Shown in pieces: positions 42,941 to 55,949 of a stretch of 64,000 bases of DNA. Source of the DNA: Cordilura impudica (lineage: Eukaryota; Arthropoda; Insecta; Diptera; Scathophagidae). The stretch lies in assembly GCA_963682025.1 (NCBI GenBank), contig OY821517.1, positions 111,365,625 to 111,429,624 on the forward strand, read 5' to 3'. How positions within the stretch are numbered: position 1 is the stretch's first letter; each line of letters begins with the position of its first letter. Position numbers and translations under genes: made by a program. The notes beneath the pieces are model-generated. The model was not told the DNA's origin and made no database searches. It saw nothing but the letters and a program-made list of their open reading frames with translations.

Positions 42941-44475
42941 TTTATTATACAATGATTATACAAAGTAAAGCAAAAAATCCAAAAACAAAAAGAATTAAAC
43001 ATAAGCCTCATCAAAATAACATCTTATTCTAGAAACACAATAGAACTTGGCACGAACTTTTGTTGATTTAACATTAAAATCATATTATACATTAACGATG
43101 ACAACACAATTAATCTCAGTTATTCCAATTAATTGTTTTATCTAACAGGACAATTTATGAGATTTAACAACGAAAAGTGTGTTAAGCAACATCCAATATA
43201 AAAATATTCTTCATATATACAAGCTGGCTTTGCAATATAATTTTTGCAAGTTTAGGTTTTCAAATATCCAACCTGTCTGGCAAAAAAAAAAAAACCCCCA
43301 AAATATTAACAACAAGTTTTAAAAGAATTTTCATCAAAGCAAAAATTTGTAATGAATTTTCTTTTGCTGCAAGCCCTGAAACATGAATATCCTATCATGA
43401 ACATACATTCAGACTTACATATTTATTTTTAATAAACAAGAAAATAAAATAACAAAAAAACAATCAATCCCTCTCCCTTATTTTTTTCTGTTAAACTAAC
43501 AACCAAAAAATCTCCAACCGCCTTACTAACACTCGCTTCACCTCAAATTAAATAGAGTTTGTTATGTTTTTCGGTAGCACTACAACAGCTGGCAGGTTTA
43601 TTATTATATACAGTATGATGCCTAGCAACCACCATCATAACAATCAACACCAAGTCTTTGTTGTACGTTGCCAGCAGACCATCATCACTGCCGGTGTAGA
43701 GTGCGTTCGTTGCCCCAACATCAAAAGTGAACAAAAAAATAAAAACAAAAATAAAAAACATAATAAACCAGTTTGTCCGTTAGCCTTAATTAAATTTAAA
43801 TATTTTATCACCGAAAAATTGCTTGTTTCAAGATGGCTAAAACCAAATAAAATAACAACACAAAACAGAAAACAATGTGAAAATATAAAACTAAGTACAA
43901 ATACTGAACATGTGAACACTGAAATTACCAAAGAACATGAAATACCAGGATTTTTTATTTGTTTAAATTTTTGTTTTGTTTTTGGCTTCCGGTCACTTTA
44001 TAGAACCTTTGCTGTTCATTTACCACACTTCACATTCAATTTAGTTGAATAATTGCCACATGCTTTATGACCAACTGTTTTTGACACTTTTTTTTTTTAA
44101 TACATACTCGTGCTTTTGTCTAGATATTATTATGATTGTTGGATACTTGGAAAGTAAACACAAATTTACCGGAAAAGGGGTTAATTTTATTTAAATCTTT
44201 TGTTTATTCTACTTTAAGGCTTAAAAATATTTGGCAATATTTTTAAAAATATCCATTAAAACTTTAGTAAGCATACAAGAATTATAAAAGTTGAAGATCA
44301 AGGGCATGTAATAAGGTAATTCTAGTTAAAAATAAGTAGTTTTAGGAGTGAAGCTTAGATACCAAAAAAAAAAAAAAAAATAAAAAATTTAATATTTACA
44401 TTAACCAAAGTTGGGAGAGATTGTCGTGTATTTGTTGCTGGAAGAAATGTAAAGTTTCCATTGCTAGAGAGATGT
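42941..44475. other. AT-rich stretch with one doubtful reading frame
   Basis: A 162-codon plus frame (43564-44052) runs through CAA/AAC-rich DNA and ends in a Phe-rich segment. The Asn/Lys bias and lack of splice signals suggest chance, though untranslated exon sequence of a host gene cannot be excluded. Nothing else recognised. Confidence 0.35.
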
Positions 44476-44479
44476 TAAA

Positions 44480-44665
44480 GACTTTACGTATATCTATATC
44501 GACTATACGATATGCTTGGGAAAGGGATCTAACCAAGTTAACACTAGAAATGATCCTACGTGGTTTAAACAATATTCGACCGATATCTGTATGATAATCT
44601 GGATCCTACGGAGTTACAAACATCAGCACTAACTCATTATAGTGGTGTGGTAAGCTTTATATGAA
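44480..44665 (-). mobile_element. DINE remnant, highly degenerate
   Basis: Only 'gactatacgata' , 'gatatctgtatgataatctggatc' and 'gttacaaacatcagca...cattata' remain in the right order. No hairpin or microsatellite. Confidence 0.5.
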
Positions 44666-44874
44666 TATTATAATACTTGTTTATATACTACTGGCTCATA
44701 AGATCATCAAAACGTTTGTCACTGTATCGGTACAATCTCATATAATGACATTTCAAAACTCTGTTTTTTTTTTTGCAAAATTTTATAAAATAGATTAAAC
44801 ATAGACAATAGCTTGGAAGTGTAACAAGGATAAAATTTTTGGTTTTTTTTTCGCGGAACACTATCTTTTTGTTT

Positions 44875-44920
44875 ATATCCCCTGATGATGATCGGAAAAT
44901 TCGGTCGAAATATTGGGTCA
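44875..44920 (+). ncRNA. Second hammerhead-like motif, degenerate helix I
   Basis: CUGAUGA (44882-44888), one extra U, helix II GAUCG (44890-44894) with CGGUC (44902-44906), then GAAA, a minimal AU/AU helix III and U17 (44914). Helix I is only CCC/GGG with mismatches beyond. It has the same plan as the motif at 12.15 kb, including the extra U, so both probably derive from the same retroelement family. Likely inactive. Confidence 0.4.
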
Positions 44921-45789
44921 AATATTATATAAAAAGAAAAAATATTAATAAAATTAAAACATAAAAAAACCTTTTTTGTTTATTTTATTAAAAATTTTAT
45001 GACCTCAAGCTGAACAAATCAAATTAATTAAACAAAAATAATAAAAATTTTGGCTTGGGCAAGTTTTCAGGTTTGAATTTCCGGTACGTAATTTTTTTAA
45101 GAACATTTTAATCCTGTGTCTGCCATTTCAATGGGTTATATTTGTCATATATTTATTTTTTTTAATTAGCAATAAAAAGTTCAGCTGTAAACTTTACTGG
45201 TGTGTATCCAATGACTAAAGTTCATACGGACGATATTAAAGCCCGAAAATAGCGAAAGTTTAATAAATTTATAGGCTCAAAAAATGCGAACATATAAATA
45301 TGTAAATAATATAGAAGCTAACCTAAAAGCGGTTAGATAAGAAGAGGTTAATCATTTATCTCTTTTTTATATAATTACCCAAGGTGTGGGCACACCAAGA
45401 AAAATACCTGTTATATTTTTTATTTCGAATTTGTTTCACAGTATAGTCATTATAATGTTCACGTTCATCGCTGGTACAGAGACATGCTGATCAGCTGACA
45501 TTGTAACGCAGACGTATTGCAATTTGACAACATTATTCAAAATACTGATTTTACAACTTAGCATACAAAAAAAAATTTATAACATACGTCTAATCGCATG
45601 TTCAGATGACAAAATGAACCACTTGCTTGGCTCTCTGAACAACGCTTGTGAACCTTGGTGCTCAGACGATTGTTCTTGTTTCATTTTGACGTCTATATTT
45701 CTTATAAAAGTATTTGAAGACATCCTTCTATACTTTACGCTTCACTATTTAATATTTTTAATTTTTATTTGAATATATACATATATGTA

Positions 45790-48700
45790 TATTAGGGTGA
45801 CCCTTCGTTATATGGAGGGAAAAAAAAGTGTTCAAACTGTCGGTCTCACCACCTAGAAATATGCGAATAGCAAAAAAACTGAGAAATACAAACTTTTGGG
45901 CCAATCAAAAAACGTTTAGTCGTGGCCCAAAGCGATTGAAAATTTCAAGTGGGTTTATATGGAGAAAATATGACTTTTTTCAGATTTTACGAAAATTTCC
46001 TTCTATAATTTAATTTTTCCGACAAGCTGTTACATAATTCGGAATCAGAATTAAATTATCCTTTCAAAAGGCTAAAAAACTTCAAAATCGTATGAAACTC
46101 GCCAAGAAATATCAAATGCCCCAGACCACTTCTGTGCCAAAAAAAAAACTAGGTATGAAATTTGATGGCATTTCTTTTAACTTTGAGAAATTGATTAAAG
46201 CCATCAATCTTTTTTGGTCTCTATATTTATAAGTATTCAGAAATGAAGTATAGTTTTATTAGCACGTTGTTAACCTATTGCGCATTGAGGCCGAAAATTG
46301 GAAATTTTTTAATAAAATTTTTAAAACTCCTTTTTCAAGTTTGCAAAAATTTTCTTAAACAAAATTTAAAAAATGAATCTATCGCTCTGAGGTTTTACTA
46401 AGTACATATTGCGAATTAACTGCGTGAATTTTTAAGTAAAAACCTCTGCCAGAATTTTTTTGGCAAGGATTTTATTTTCGCGGATTTCGAGAAAAATTGG
46501 ATTTTTGTGAAATACTCTGTAAATGTACGCTTTCTAAATACTCTGTATCAAAAAATTCATCACTTTTCTACTTTTAAATATTATATTTTATCTTAATAGC
46601 CTAGGGTGGGTTTCGGAAAAAATAATATGACTCCATTAACCCTTTTGGAATTGGGGTCACATATAACCCCAAACTAATAAAAGACAATTTATTCAAAAAA
46701 TTCAAATATTTTGTAAGTGCTGTCCAATTTTTAGATGCGACACTTAAAATATAATAACCAAATATGTAGAAGTTTCGTTCTAAAAATTTAGGATAAATCC
46801 GAGAACGTTAACCCATTATTTGCCAAGGCCAGCTTTGGATTTTAAGATATTTTAAAATAAAAATGACCTAAAACGAGTTTTTCTATTAAACTCGTTGATA
46901 CCACTATTTAGAATTTAAGAAAAATAATTCGGTTAATTTTTTTTTTATTCAACCATTCAGTGCTCCTGGGATCAAAATAATGTATTGGTGATATATCTTT
47001 GGTGCAATTATCTGCTTATTACTCGCGAATATAAATTAAAACAACTTTTAACCAATTTTGTTATAAAATTACTTTATGTAATAAAGTAGTAGTTGAATTT
47101 ATTGCTGTCTCACCCACCAATTTGGTTGATATTGATAAGAAACGCCAAAAAAAAAAAATTCAGGTCAATCGGTGAAGATGCCATTATTTATAATGGTTGA
47201 CATTTTTAGATTTTTTACAATCGGTCGCTTTATATTATCTTCAATGTCACCTAGATGTTTTGAAACTTCTACCATTTTATTTCCCAGTTTTAAATAGTTT
47301 ATTAAATAAAAGTAAATTTCAAATATAATAATATATATAAAATGTAATATTAAATTAATACTACTCTTAACGGAATAAATTACAAAATTAAATCAAAGTG
47401 AATTTCAAACAAGTAAGAAAATTATAGTCGGTCGAGACCGACAATATGATACCCTATACCATGCGTTTAGAGACCCTATCTCATAGGCCCATTAAATGGG
47501 GACTAGGTCGAAAAATGGACCGATCCTGACCATATTTGGTAAAGTCACTTATACTTTGAAAAAATATATAAAAACCAAATTTGAGAAAAATCTGTGCAAT
47601 ATTTTTGTTTTTTGATAGATTTAAGTGAAGATCGGGAAGCAGCTCTATATGGGGCCTATGACTAAGAATTTTCCTGTAGGGAGTATTTTTGAACTACTGA
47701 TTAATGGATGTAATAAACACATACAAACCCAATTTGACTGAGATCTATATGATAATTTGGAACTTATGGCAATGTATGTCGTTTTCATAGGGGTCATTTG
47801 TATGGGGACTAGGTCTGAACATCGACTGATTTTCACTAATTTCAATAGCGTTCATCCTATGACCGATAAAAGCTTATACACCAAATTTCATCAAAACATA
47901 TTAATATTTGCGACCTGTAGTTTGATTACAAGCTTTACATGGACACACAGACTGACGGACGGACGGACGGAAATTGCTATTTCGACTCAAAAAGTGATTC
48001 TGAGTCGATCGGTAAGTCACTTATACTTTGAAAAAATATATACAAACCAAATTTGAAAGGAATCCATGCAATATTTTTGTTTTTTTATAGATTTAAGTGA
48101 AGATCGGGAAGCAGCTCTATATGGGGCCTATGACTAAGAGTTGTCCAATAGGGATCATTTTTCGACTACTGATTAATGGAAGTAATATATACATACAAAC
48201 CCAATTTGACTAAGATTTGTATGATAATTTGGGTCTTATGGCAATATATGTTGATTTCGTAGGGGTCATTTGTATGGGGGCTAGGTCTGAACATGGACCG
48301 ATTCTCACCAATTTCAATAGAGTTCATCCCATGGCCGATACAAGATCAACTACCAAATTTCATCAAAATATATTCATATTTGCGTCCTGCAGTTTGATTA
48401 CAAGCTTTACATGGACACACAGACGGACGGACGGACGGACATCGTTAAATCGAATCAGATAGTGATTCTGATTCGATCGGTACAATTAAAGATGGGTGTA
48501 GGTCAAATATTTTTGGTTGTTACAAACAGCAGCACAAAGTCATTATACCCAAACCACATAGTGGTATAGGGTATAAAAACGTCCTATTTTTTTAGACATA
48601 TGACTTAAGTTGTTTTAATTTATATTCGCGGGCAATAAGTAGATAATTGCACCAGAGATATATCACAATGGATAATTTTGATCTCAGGAGCACTGAAGGG

Positions 48701-49847
48701 TTAAATGAATAAAAATTAATCGAATTATTTTTCTTAAATTCCAAATAGTGGATCAACCAGTTTAATAGAAAAACTCGTTTTAGGTCATTTTTATTTTAAA
48801 ATATCTTAAAATCCAAAGCTGGCCTTGGCAAATAATGGGTTAATGTTCTCGGATTTATTCCAAATTTTTGGGACGAAACTTCTACACATTTGGTTATTTT
48901 ATTTAATGCTTCAAATCTAAAAATTGGACAGCACTTACAAAATATTTGAATTTTTTGCATAAATTGTCTTTTATTAGTGTGGGCTCATATGTGACCCCAA
49001 TTCCAAAAGGGTCAATGGAGTCATATTATTTTTTTTCCGAAACCCTAGGCTATTAAGATAAAATATAACATTTAAAATAGAAAAATTATGAATTTTTGAT
49101 ACAAAGTATTTAGAAAGAGTACATTTACAGAATATTTCACAAAAATCCAATTTTCCTCGAAATCCGCAAAATCCTTGTCAAAAAAATTCTGGCGGAGGGC
49201 TTTACTTAAAAATTCACACAGTTAATCTGCAACATGTATGTCATAAAACCTTAAGGTGATAGATTCATTTTTTTAAATTTTGTTTAAGAAAATTTTTTCA
49301 AACTTGAAAAAGGAGCTTTAAAAATTTTATTAAAAAATTTCCAATTTTCGGCCTCAATAAGCAATAGGTTAACAACGTGCTAATAAAACAATACTTCATT
49401 TCTGAATACTTATAAGTATAGAGACCAAAAAAGATTGATGGCTTTAATAAATTTCTCAAAGTTAAAAAAAAATGCCATCAAATTTCATACCTAGTTTTTT
49501 TTTGGCACAAAAGTGCTCCGGGGCATTTGCTATTTCTTGGCGAGGTTTTATTCGATTTTGAAGTTTTATAGCCTTTTGAACGGATACGTTAATACTGATC
49601 CTGAATTATATAACAGCTTGTCGGAAAAATTAAACTATAGAACGAAATTTTCGTAAAATCTGCAAAAAAAAAAAGTCATATTTTCCCCATATAAGCACAC
49701 TTGAAATTTTCATCGCTTTGCGCCACGACTAAACGTTTTTTGATTGGCCCAAAAGTTTGTATTTCTCAGTTTTTTTGCTATTCTCATATTTCTTGGGGGG
49801 TGAGACCGACAGTTTGAACACTTTTTTTATTAAGGGCCACCCTAGTA
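45790..49847. mobile_element. Large foldback element (~4 kb) with ~1.25 kb arms and no coding content
   Basis: The body is 45792-49845, with TA on both sides. The ends read tTAGGGTGacCCTT and AAGGGccCACCCTAg-like inverted copies. The left arm is about 45792-47060, the right arm about 48600-49845, mirrored throughout (for example 'ccgagaacgttaaccc' near 46800 and its inverse near 48838). The spacer of about 350 bp plus a dimeric DINE lies between. No transposase remains. A single-arm relative surrounds Transib-1. Confidence 0.85.
47410..48576 (-). mobile_element. Composite DINE dimer in the foldback loop
   Basis: Starts CAAGTAAG and a hairpin; the first unit proceeds to the GGAC microsatellite (about 47955) and 'gagtcgatcggt', where it jumps at about 48013 into 'aagtcacttatactttg', an internal position of a second unit. 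The second unit runs to GGTATAGGGTATAA. The first unit also lacks the segment with 'atgaaaaagttcat'. The same junction occurs at about 51960. Confidence 0.9.
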
Positions 49848-51258
49848 TATATACACTTTTTAATTGTTAAATATTTCTTTTTATTTTATAGCACATATTA
49901 ATTTTTTGATAGCTAGTTAAGATAAATTAGCGGTAATTTTTTATCAGAATTGGAGATGACAGTAAATATTTCGTGGTTCATAATGAACCAAGTTGGCTTG
50001 CTCTCAAAATTTTATATGGTGAATCATGTAGATTCAATCATGATTGGGGCGCGAACCGTGAATGAGAGAGCAAACCTCAAATCTTGCTGTCCATCTGAAC
50101 ATAGCACAAGTATTAATAATTGTATTTAGCACTTTATAAAAAAAAACAGCACTTTATAAAAAAACAACAAAATATATTTTAAATTATAACACAAAATATT
50201 TTAACTCAAAATGAAGAAATAAAATGTTCATTCGAATTTTATATTAAAAGCTATCGGACGTGTATTTTCTTTCGACCAAACGTTTACACTCGATTTTATA
50301 ATAAGTATTAATATAATTATATTAATATAATAACAACAAGCATTAGCTAATAAAATTTATATTTTCATAAAATTTTTTTCAATGTTTTTTTACTCTAACT
50401 ATAAAAAATTTATGAATATTAAAATAAAATCCATTAAGTTGTGAATTTTTAAATAAAATTCAATAAATTACGTTACAAATATTTGTTGAACACACAGAAG
50501 TTGTATAAGTGGGTTTGTTAATAATTAATTTCATAAGAGTCAAAGGTATGCTAAAAAATTTAATCATTTCATAAACACACACAGCATTGTATACTTTTGT
50601 ATTTAAAGCTTAAATATGTGTTTTATGTATGTGTTAGTAGCAACTATAAATGATAATTACTCAAAATAAATGTGTACTGGATGGTGTACATCTGTAAAGA
50701 TGATGCACATCTGCAAAGAAGTACTTTTCAGATGGTATATTTCTAGTCAAAATTGGTTGATAACTCAAAGCGTACATGGGGTCATTAAAACTCGCCTTGC
50801 ATATTACTATTATAGATATTTAGACGTATAGGTGATATCCGTGATGATAATGAGAATTATAATAATTATCACTCATATGTCTAAATATAAGTATTAACCT
50901 AGCATATTCCAGCCCTCGAAATTCGAGAGCAAATTCTAGGAAATTTTATTTTTCATATAATAAATTATTTTATAAAATCCTAAAGGTATGCTGAGCAATT
51001 TTAGCCAATTCACAACTCAACACTTTTACGTTATTGCTTTAGTCTAAAATTATATCTGTTGTTACGTCCAAAATTTTTTTTCAATTCAATACAGGGCTTT
51101 TTAAAAACATATTAATTTATTTTATTTTAATTTATTTACTCTGAATTCCTATACAAGGAGACCTATAATCTTATGGTTAGAGTAAAGGAAGAGTAATAGT
51201 AATGGGCAATGAAGTTAAAATATTTACAAGTAAAGTTTAAAATTTTAAACAATATAAA
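49846..51258. other. Spacer with a Helitron-type end and related repeat modules
   Basis: 50899-50951 is the inverted copy of the Helitron-type terminus at 33.4 kb (CTAG, 12 bases, CTCGAAATTCGAG hairpin). 50500-50660 resembles 33260-33360, inverted, and shares 'gcatacctttg' with 50985-51000. Around 49985-50105 there is a GC-richer block with 'gaaccaagttggcttgctctc'. No gene. Confidence 0.5.
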
Positions 51259-52530
51259 CAAGTAAGAAAATTATAGTCGGTCTTGCCCGACTATACGATA
51301 CCCTATACCATGGTTAAGAGACCCTATCTCTTCAGTCCAACTAACTGGATATAGCACATATGCATAAACCAAATTTGAGTGGCATTTTTATTAATTTTTT
51401 TCGCTGCAGATATGAAAAAGTTTATATCGGATGCTATATCGATATGGGGACTAGGCCCAAAAATGGACCGATCCTGACCATGTTTGGTAAAGTCTCTTGT
51501 ATTTTGCAAAAATATATACAAACCAAATTTGAGAAAAATCTGTGCAATATTTTTGTTTTTTGATAGATTTAAGTGATGATCGGAAAGCAGCTCTATATGG
51601 GGCCTATGAGTAAGAATTTTCCTGTAGGGAGTATTTTTAAACTACTGACTAATGGATGTAAAAAACACATACAAACCCAATTTGACTGAGATCTATATGA
51701 TAATTTGGAACTTATGGAAATTTATGTCGATTTCATAGGTATCATTTGTATGGGGCTAGGTCTGAACATGGGCCGATTCTCACCAATTTCAAAAGCGTTC
51801 ATCCCATGACCGACAGAAGAGAAAATACCAAATTTCAACAAAATATATTCATATTTGCGACCTGCAGTTTGATTACAAGCTTTACATGGACACACAGACG
51901 GACGGACGGACGGACGGAAATTGCTATTTTGACTCCAAAAGTGATTCCGTGTAGATCGGTAAGTCACTTATACTTTGAAAAAATATATACAAGCCAAATG
52001 TGGAAGGAATCCGTGCAATATTTTTGTTTTTTGATAGATTTAAGTGAAGATCGGGAAGCAGCTCTATATGGGGCCTATGAGTAAGAATTTTCCTGTAGGG
52101 AGTAGTATTTTTGAACTACTCATTAATGGATGTAATATATACATACAAACCCAATTTGACTAAGATTTGTATGATAATTTGGGTCTTATGGCAATATATG
52201 TTGATTTCATAGGGGTCATTTGTATGGGGGCTAGGTCTGAACATGGGCCGATTCTCACCAATTTCAAAAGCGTTCATCCCATGACCGACAGAAGAGAAAA
52301 TACCAAATTTCATCAAAATATATTCATATTTGCGACCTGCAGTTTGATTACAAGCTTTACATGGACACACAGACGGACGGACGGACGGACGGACATCGTT
52401 AAATCAGATCAGATAGTGATCCTGATTCGATCGGTATAATTAAAGATGGGTGTAGGTCAAATATTTTTAGTTGTTACAAAGAGCAGCACAAAGTCATTAT
52501 ACCCAAACCACATAGTGGTATAGGGTATAA
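51259..52530 (-). mobile_element. Composite DINE dimer, second locus
   Basis: Same architecture as the one at 47410-48576. The first unit, here with its full 'atgaaaaagtttat' segment, runs to 'gtagatcggt' and joins 'aagtcacttatactttg' at about 51960; the second unit ends GGTATAGGGTATAA. One half of the hairpin is changed (TCGGTCTTGCCCGA). Confidence 0.9.
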
Positions 52531-52649
52531 AAACAGCCAAAATAAGTTTAAATCAAAATTAAAAGTGAATCATAGTTATACAGCAATTAAAAATGGAAAG
52601 AAATAAATAAAATTAACAAATAAATATTATTTAAAACTTTAATTATAAC

Positions 52650-53275
52650 ATAGCATGTTTACGCAAGACTACAAAAATCAAAAGGGATCTTTTAAAATGC
52701 ACTGGCATTGCTTATAAATTGTGTGTTCGGACGTAGATAGTTCCAAAGACGTATAGAGTCGATATAAAATGAAATTCAGGTTTTGTAGTTCGATGAATAA
52801 TTGGAGTCAAATCATTATTTCTTTGTCATAGAGAAATCGTTATTATATTATATAGATATGAAGGTTCGCGAGAATATAAAATTTTGTGGAGTAGAATTAA
52901 AGTTCATATATGAGACACAGTCTTATTTTCCCATACCATAAACATATTTTAGAACAGCATTGTTGGCAACATTTAGCTTACCATAGCTTTTGGTATCGGT
53001 TTTTGCAAAAATTTCGCATCCATATAAAAAGAGTAGACATTAAATACGTTTTTGCTATTAGTAAGCGAATTTTTAAGTGGCGTGAAATATTGAGTTTTCC
53101 ATAAAGTTCGCAACTTAGAGTAAACTTTTCCAGCAGTAGAATTTATATGGTCTGACCAGGTAAGAGTATTATTAAATATTATCCCGAGATTTTTTGCGGT
53201 TTTTATGATTTCAATTTTTTGCTTGTTGAGAATAATTACTGGCTCTGAAAGCAATTTCATAGATTTCATGTAAAA
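52650..53275 (-). pseudogene. 3' fragment of a LINE related to LINE-1
   Basis: The minus frame 53269-52973 reads IILNKQKIEIIKTAKNLGI, then NTLTWSDHIN and KLRTLWKTQYFTPL. This lines up with LINE-1 residues just before and after its TGA stop (ILINGQKIEIVQSAKNLGL, TWSDHIN, KLRTLWATQVFTPL). Downstream frames give LILLHKILY and VHFKRSLLIF, matching the C-terminal end of LINE-1. It is 5'-truncated and broken by frameshifts. Confidence 0.8.
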
Positions 53276-53655
53276 AATATTATATTGAAAAAATATTATT
53301 TTTCTATGTTATTCTTGTTATTGTTGTTATTCTAAATTTTATAATTTATTTGTCATAGCTGTAGTTATCATTGTTTTTGTGGTCGTTGTGTTTGGAAGGA
53401 AATTAATAATAAAAAAAAAGTACATATTTGCTGGAAAAAAGTAGCAGATTGTTTATAAAAAATTCAGTAACTAAAAATTTGCGTAAAAATAAAACCATAT
53501 CAGTTTAGATGCAAGATGTTTTGCTTTTAAGAATCTGGACTTGAAATTATAGAAAAATGTCAATATTTTGAGCTCTTACATTTGAAAAAATTTCCAATTT
53601 TCTTAATTTATTATTTATTTATTTTTTTTGTTTTGTTTATAATATAAAATAAAAA
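53276..53655. other. AT-rich spacer
   Basis: No gene; short T-rich runs near 53600-53640. Confidence 0.5.
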
Positions 53656-54445
53656 CAAGTAAGAAAATTATAGTCGGTCTAGACCGACTATACGATACCC
53701 TATACCATGCGCTTAGAGACTCTATCTCTTATGTCCAACTACCTGGAAAATAAGCAAAAACCAAATTTGAGTGGGATTTTTATTAATTTTTTTGGGTGCA
53801 GATATGAAAAAGTTCATATCGGATGCTATATCTATATGGGGACTTGGTCCAACAATGGACCGATCCTGATCATGTTTGGTAAAGTCTTTTGTATTTTGCA
53901 AAAATATATACAAACAAAATTTGAGAAGAATCAGTGCAATATTTTTGTTTTTTAATAGATTTAAGTGAAGATCGGGAAGCAGCTCTATGTGGGGTCAAAG
54001 GGAACATTTTTGGACTACTCATTAGTGGATGTAATGAACGCATACAAACCCAATTTGAGTAATATCTATATGACAATTTGGATCTTATGGCAATTTATGT
54101 CGATTTCATATGGGTAATTTGTATGGGGGCTAGGTCTGAACATGGACCGATTCTCACCGATTTCAACAGCGTTCATCCCATGGCCGATGAAAGCTTATAT
54201 ACCAAATTTCATCAAAATATATTCATATTTGCGACCTGCAGTTTGATTACAAGGTTTACATGGACACACAGACGGACGGACGGACGGACGGACGGACGGA
54301 CGGACGGACATTGTTAAATCAACTCAGAAAGTGATTCTGATTCGATCGGTATAATTAAAGATGGGTCTAGGACAAATATTTTTGGTTGTTACAAACAGCA
54401 GCACAAAGTCATTATACCCAAACCACATAGTGGTATAGGGTATAA
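53656..54445 (-). mobile_element. DINE, full-length (790 bp), microsatellite (GGAC)8
   Basis: Perfect hairpin and GGGTATAA end. It carries the longest GGAC run of all copies (about 54271-54308). Its 5' end abuts LINE-3 coding sequence without any spacer. Confidence 0.93.
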
Positions 54446-55719
54446 TCACCTGGATATGATGTAATAGGTGCAAAAGATATTAAAACATTACCAAGAAAAG
54501 CGGTTGTGTTTTTAACATTAATCTTTAATCGATTTTAAGACTTAGTCACTTTCCAGGGCAATGGAAATGTGGTGAAAGAATAATTGTGCCAAAACCTAAC
54601 AAGCCTGAAAATGCCAATAAGTCTTTTATCAACATTCTCAAAAATTTTTGAAAAAATATTATTAAGAAGATTGCAGCCTGTTTTAGATAAACAAAATATT
54701 ATACCTGACCACCAATTCGGTTTCAGACATAAACATGGAACTCCTGAACAATGTCATCGTGTTATAAATGTTGTAAGAACTGCTTTGGAAAAAAAAAATT
54801 TTTGCTCCGCTGTCTTTTTAGACGTAAAACAGGCTTTTTACAGATTGTGGCATTTAGGTCTCCTATTTTCCCGCACCATTCTTCTTGGTACTTAGATCCT
54901 ATCTACAAGATCGTTATTTTTATGTAAAAATAAATGATGAACTCTCCAATATCTGCGAAATAAAAGCGGGCATACCTCAGGGAAGTGTACTGGGCCCTGT
55001 GCTCTACACTATTTTTACTACGGATATGCCTGTAGCTGATGATGTCACTATTGCTACATATGCGGATGACACAGCTTTAATGGCTAGTAATGATAGTAGT
55101 ATACAAGCTTCACGTTTGGTTCAAAACCACCTTAATAGTATTTCAATATGGCTAAAAAAAAATGGAACATTTGCGTGAATGCTGAAAAATCGGTACATGT
55201 CACATTCGCACTAAGAAAAGGTGATTGTTCACCAATTTTTTTAAATGGAGAGTAGATCCCTAAATCCGACAGTGTCAAGTACCTTGGAATGCACATAGAT
55301 GGAAGACTGACGATTATTTAAATATTAAGACTAAACGTATGTATTGGTTACTAGGCCAAAGATCGGAGTTAAGCATTGAAAATAAAATTCTACTATATAA
55401 AGCTATACTAAAACCCGTGCGGACATACGGAATACAACTTTGGGGTACTGCAAGCAACTCCAATATTGAAATTCTCCAACGTTATCAATCTAAAACGCTT
55501 AGAATTATTGTTGACGCCCCATGGCATTTGACTAATGACAATATACACAAAGACCTCACCATACCAAAAGTTAAAGAAGAAATCAGTAGATTTAGCTCAA
55601 AATATATTGAAAGACTTAGTAATCACTCCAACTTATTAGCAATTTGCTTGTTGGATGATAGTGAAGAAATACAAAGACTAAAGGGACATCATGTTCTAGA
55701 CTTACCTCTTAGGAAATAA
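54446..55719 (+). pseudogene. LINE-3 reverse transcriptase, C-terminal part, frameshifted
   Basis: Starts with SPGYDVIGAKDIKTLP, the first RT block, then SLLSTFSKIFEKILL, HQFGFRHKHGTPEQ and FLDVKQAFYRLWH; the first RT aspartate is kept. After a frameshift near 54890: AGIPQGSVLGPVLY and YADDTALM, the second catalytic block. Another shift near 55175, with stops near 55254 and 55318, precedes the last frame 55339-55719 (RSELSIENKILLYKAILKP, YGIQLWGTA, DLPLRK). The endonuclease domain is absent. Confidence 0.82.
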
Positions 55720-55925
55720 TTTTGTAAATATGTAACAATAATTATGTAAATATGTATATAATTATAAAATAGATATAAATATATAGGCTACAAATGTATA
55801 TAAATGTATAGTAATGTATACATGTTTGAACCTCAAAGGAGGTTTGAGCTTATGACAATTTTTAGTTTTAATTAATTTACTTATTATTGTAAAATAGATT
55901 GCAAATAAATGTATGAAAAAAAAAA
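54446..55925 (+). mobile_element. LINE-3: Jockey-like retrotransposon, 5'-truncated
   Basis: It begins abruptly in the RT domain at the DINE boundary and ends in a poly-A run (55917-55925) after AATAAATG. Poly-A tail and RT sequence fit Jockey-clade elements; it is a different family from LINE-1 and LINE-2. Confidence 0.8.
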
Positions 55926-55949
55926 GTCAAAACATGCCAAAGCATAGAA

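Noticed and set aside
43564..44052. 162-codon plus frame as a gene
   Set aside because: Lys/Asn-rich low-complexity composition, no domain, no splice signals; listed only as doubtful.
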